Source: Crossiella sp. SN42 | GTDB lineage: Bacteria > Actinomycetota > Actinomycetes > Mycobacteriales > Pseudonocardiaceae | Reading direction: 5' to 3' | Assembly: GCF_023897065.1 (NCBI RefSeq) | Contig: NZ_JAMHIV010000043.1 | Span: forward strand, 28,746-92,745 | Length of the DNA stretch: 64,000 nucleotides | Part shown: positions 62,953 to 64,000 of the stretch, in pieces | Layout of the letters: each line of letters begins with the position of its first letter | Position numbering within the stretch: the stretch's first letter is position 1 | Notes under the pieces: model-generated | Seen by the model: the letters and a program-made list of their open reading frames with translations, nothing else | Told to the model about the DNA's origin: nothing | Databases searched by the model: none | Position numbers and translations under genes: made by a program

Positions 62953-64000
62953 ATGCGTGACCGTGAGGACGTCATCGACGGCAAAGGACTGAGCGAGCTC
63001 ATCATCAGTGTCCCCCACCTGCTTGGAGTGTTTCCCACGGACTCAGTGGTCGTGCTGCCGTACTACTCGATCGAGCCACTACGGTTCCGGTGGGCGATCA
63101 GGGAGAGCATCGCCGACCTGGTCAGCGGCATCGCTTCGCTCGACCGGCTCGGCGACTTCCTCGCCAACCTCAACTGGGACCGCGCGGTAATACTGATCGT
63201 TGGCGGCGGAAGCCAGTCACGAACGGATCGGCCACCGCACGCGAAGTTGGTCGACGATCTGGGAAACCTGTTGCAGAGCAGGGGAATCGGTGTCGTCGAT
63301 TCGGTGTGGGCGCCCGACATCACGCGTGGAGCCAAGTGGATCCGCTACTCCGGGGCCGGGATGCGAACCGGCAGACTGGCTGACCCACGGTCCTGCCAAG
63401 CGGCGGCCCAGGCCGTCACGACGGGAAAGATCATCCATGATGATCTTCAGGACCTGCTGGACAGCATCAAGCCGGATGAGGGCGAAGCCGTGCGGCAACG
63501 CCGTTGGCGGATGTGGTTGCTGGAACGCAACAACGGTGGTCTGCCGGACGGTGGTGTCGGCAAGCTGTTCTGCCGGGTTCGCCGCGTCCGACAGGCCATC
63601 CGGGCAGCGGAGGATGGAGTTCTTCCGGACAACGACCGGCAGATCGTGCTTCTCGGCTGGGCGCTCAAGGAGCGCTTGATCTGGGAGAGCAGTCTGCGGA
63701 ACTCCTTCACCGCACAGCGGTTCGCGGCTCATCGGCTGTGGCTGGATCTCACTCGGCGCCTGCCTGACCGGCATCGCGCGGAACCGGCGGCGTTGCTGTC
63801 GTTGTCCGCGGCCCTGCTGGGACAGCCGGAGCTGGCCAAGGCTTCCGCACGCGTCGCGGCCATGGCCAATCCGGACGACGGGCACATCACGGCGTTCGCC
63901 GATCACATGTCCTACGGCGTGGTGCAGTGCGCGGTGGTCAACAGGATCGACGCCACGAGCGCCGCCGCCACGGGGCAGATCAGCGACCTGCTGTGCGGGC
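62953..64000 (+). CDS. DUF4192 family protein (cut by the window end)
   Basis: The frame is open from ATG 62953 to the end of the window (349 codons). The N-terminus LSELIISVPHLLGVFPTDSVVVLPY is the DUF4192 hallmark (usually S-x-x-D-L-L-A-A-V-P-Y-L-L-G-F-x-P-x-D-S-L-V-V). A DRAVILIVGGGSQ segment and a late helical part with LLSLSAALLGQPELAKASARVAA follow the family layout. The function of DUF4192 is unknown; it is often found on actinomycete plasmids and integrated elements, which fits this block. The C-terminus is beyond the window. Confidence 0.85.
   Translation, partial: MRDREDVIDGKGLSELIISVPHLLGVFPTDSVVVLPYYSIEPLRFRWAIRESIADLVSGIASLDRLGDFLANLNWDRAVILIVGGGSQSRTDRPPHAKLVDDLGNLLQSRGIGVVDSVWAPDITRGAKWIRYSGAGMRTGRLADPRSCQAAAQAVTTGKIIHDDLQDLLDSIKPDEGEAVRQRRWRMWLLERNNGGLPDGGVGKLFCRVRRVRQAIRAAEDGVLPDNDRQIVLLGWALKERLIWESSLRNSFTAQRFAAHRLWLDLTRRLPDRHRAEPAALLSLSAALLGQPELAKASARVAAMANPDDGHITAFADHMSYGVVQCAVVNRIDATSAAATGQISDLLCG

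Noticed and set aside
1..64000. CRISPR arrays, rRNA and tRNA genes
   Set aside because: No regularly spaced repeats, rRNA-like sequence or convincing cloverleaf with a TTCGA arm was found while reading. A covariance-model scan would be decisive for tRNAs.

Overview
The base composition (very GC-rich, GTG and TTG starts common, strong third-position G/C) and the gene families (MocR, LuxR/DesK, XRE-TPR and MerR regulators, Streptomyces-type P450s and terpene cyclases, Pol I-like and DUF4192 proteins) point to a filamentous actinomycete, probably of the Pseudonocardiales. The genus cannot be fixed from the sequence. No rRNA, tRNA or CRISPR array was seen.

Layout. Positions 1-16.1 kb look like ordinary but eroded chromosome: a MauE/redoxin membrane protein, a secreted TAP-type peptidase, a DesK-like kinase whose response regulator is a pseudogene, a GH5 glycosidase, a MocR regulator divergent from an aldo/keto reductase, and a TetR-controlled SDR / Baeyer-Villiger monooxygenase / NHL-repeat operon. 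Several gene stumps lie between them. At 16.1 kb a merR-family gene stops abruptly next to a tyrosine integrase and excisionase, which marks the edge of an integrated element.

From 16.1 to 28.2 kb lie element-type genes: int, xis, a Crp/Fnr regulator, a MoxR-like AAA+ ATPase with a VWA/metallopeptidase partner, a DnaB-like helicase and unknown proteins. From 59 to 64 kb there is a second block: a sigma-like protein, a winged-helix-like protein, a Pol I-like protein with an altered catalytic motif, and DUF4192. An 11-base motif close to CGCGTTACCTG lies before genes in both blocks and nearly always reads toward the gene start. I infer that the blocks belong to one element or regulon.

Between the blocks (28.8-53.8 kb) lies a large terpenoid region. 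Two terpene synthase pseudogenes and a set of secreted beta-roll proteins lie around it. The core operon encodes a prenyl diphosphate synthase, two SAM methyltransferases, a P450 and a class I terpene synthase. It continues with its own MEP-pathway supply genes: IspH, a core-deleted mini-IspH, DXS and IspG. A further IspH-like protein that keeps the three cluster cysteines but has lost the substrate-binding residues sits upstream, beside a TPR regulator. A second, oppositely oriented operon (class I synthase, class II cyclase, P450) looks like a separate diterpenoid pathway.

The three IspH-family proteins share an N-terminal domain of about 100 residues that I do not recognise. Together with the methyltransferases they are the most novel-looking part of the window. 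The working model, which is inference, is a mobile or formerly mobile element carrying a terpenoid cluster that makes its own, possibly methylated, C5/C10+ precursors.
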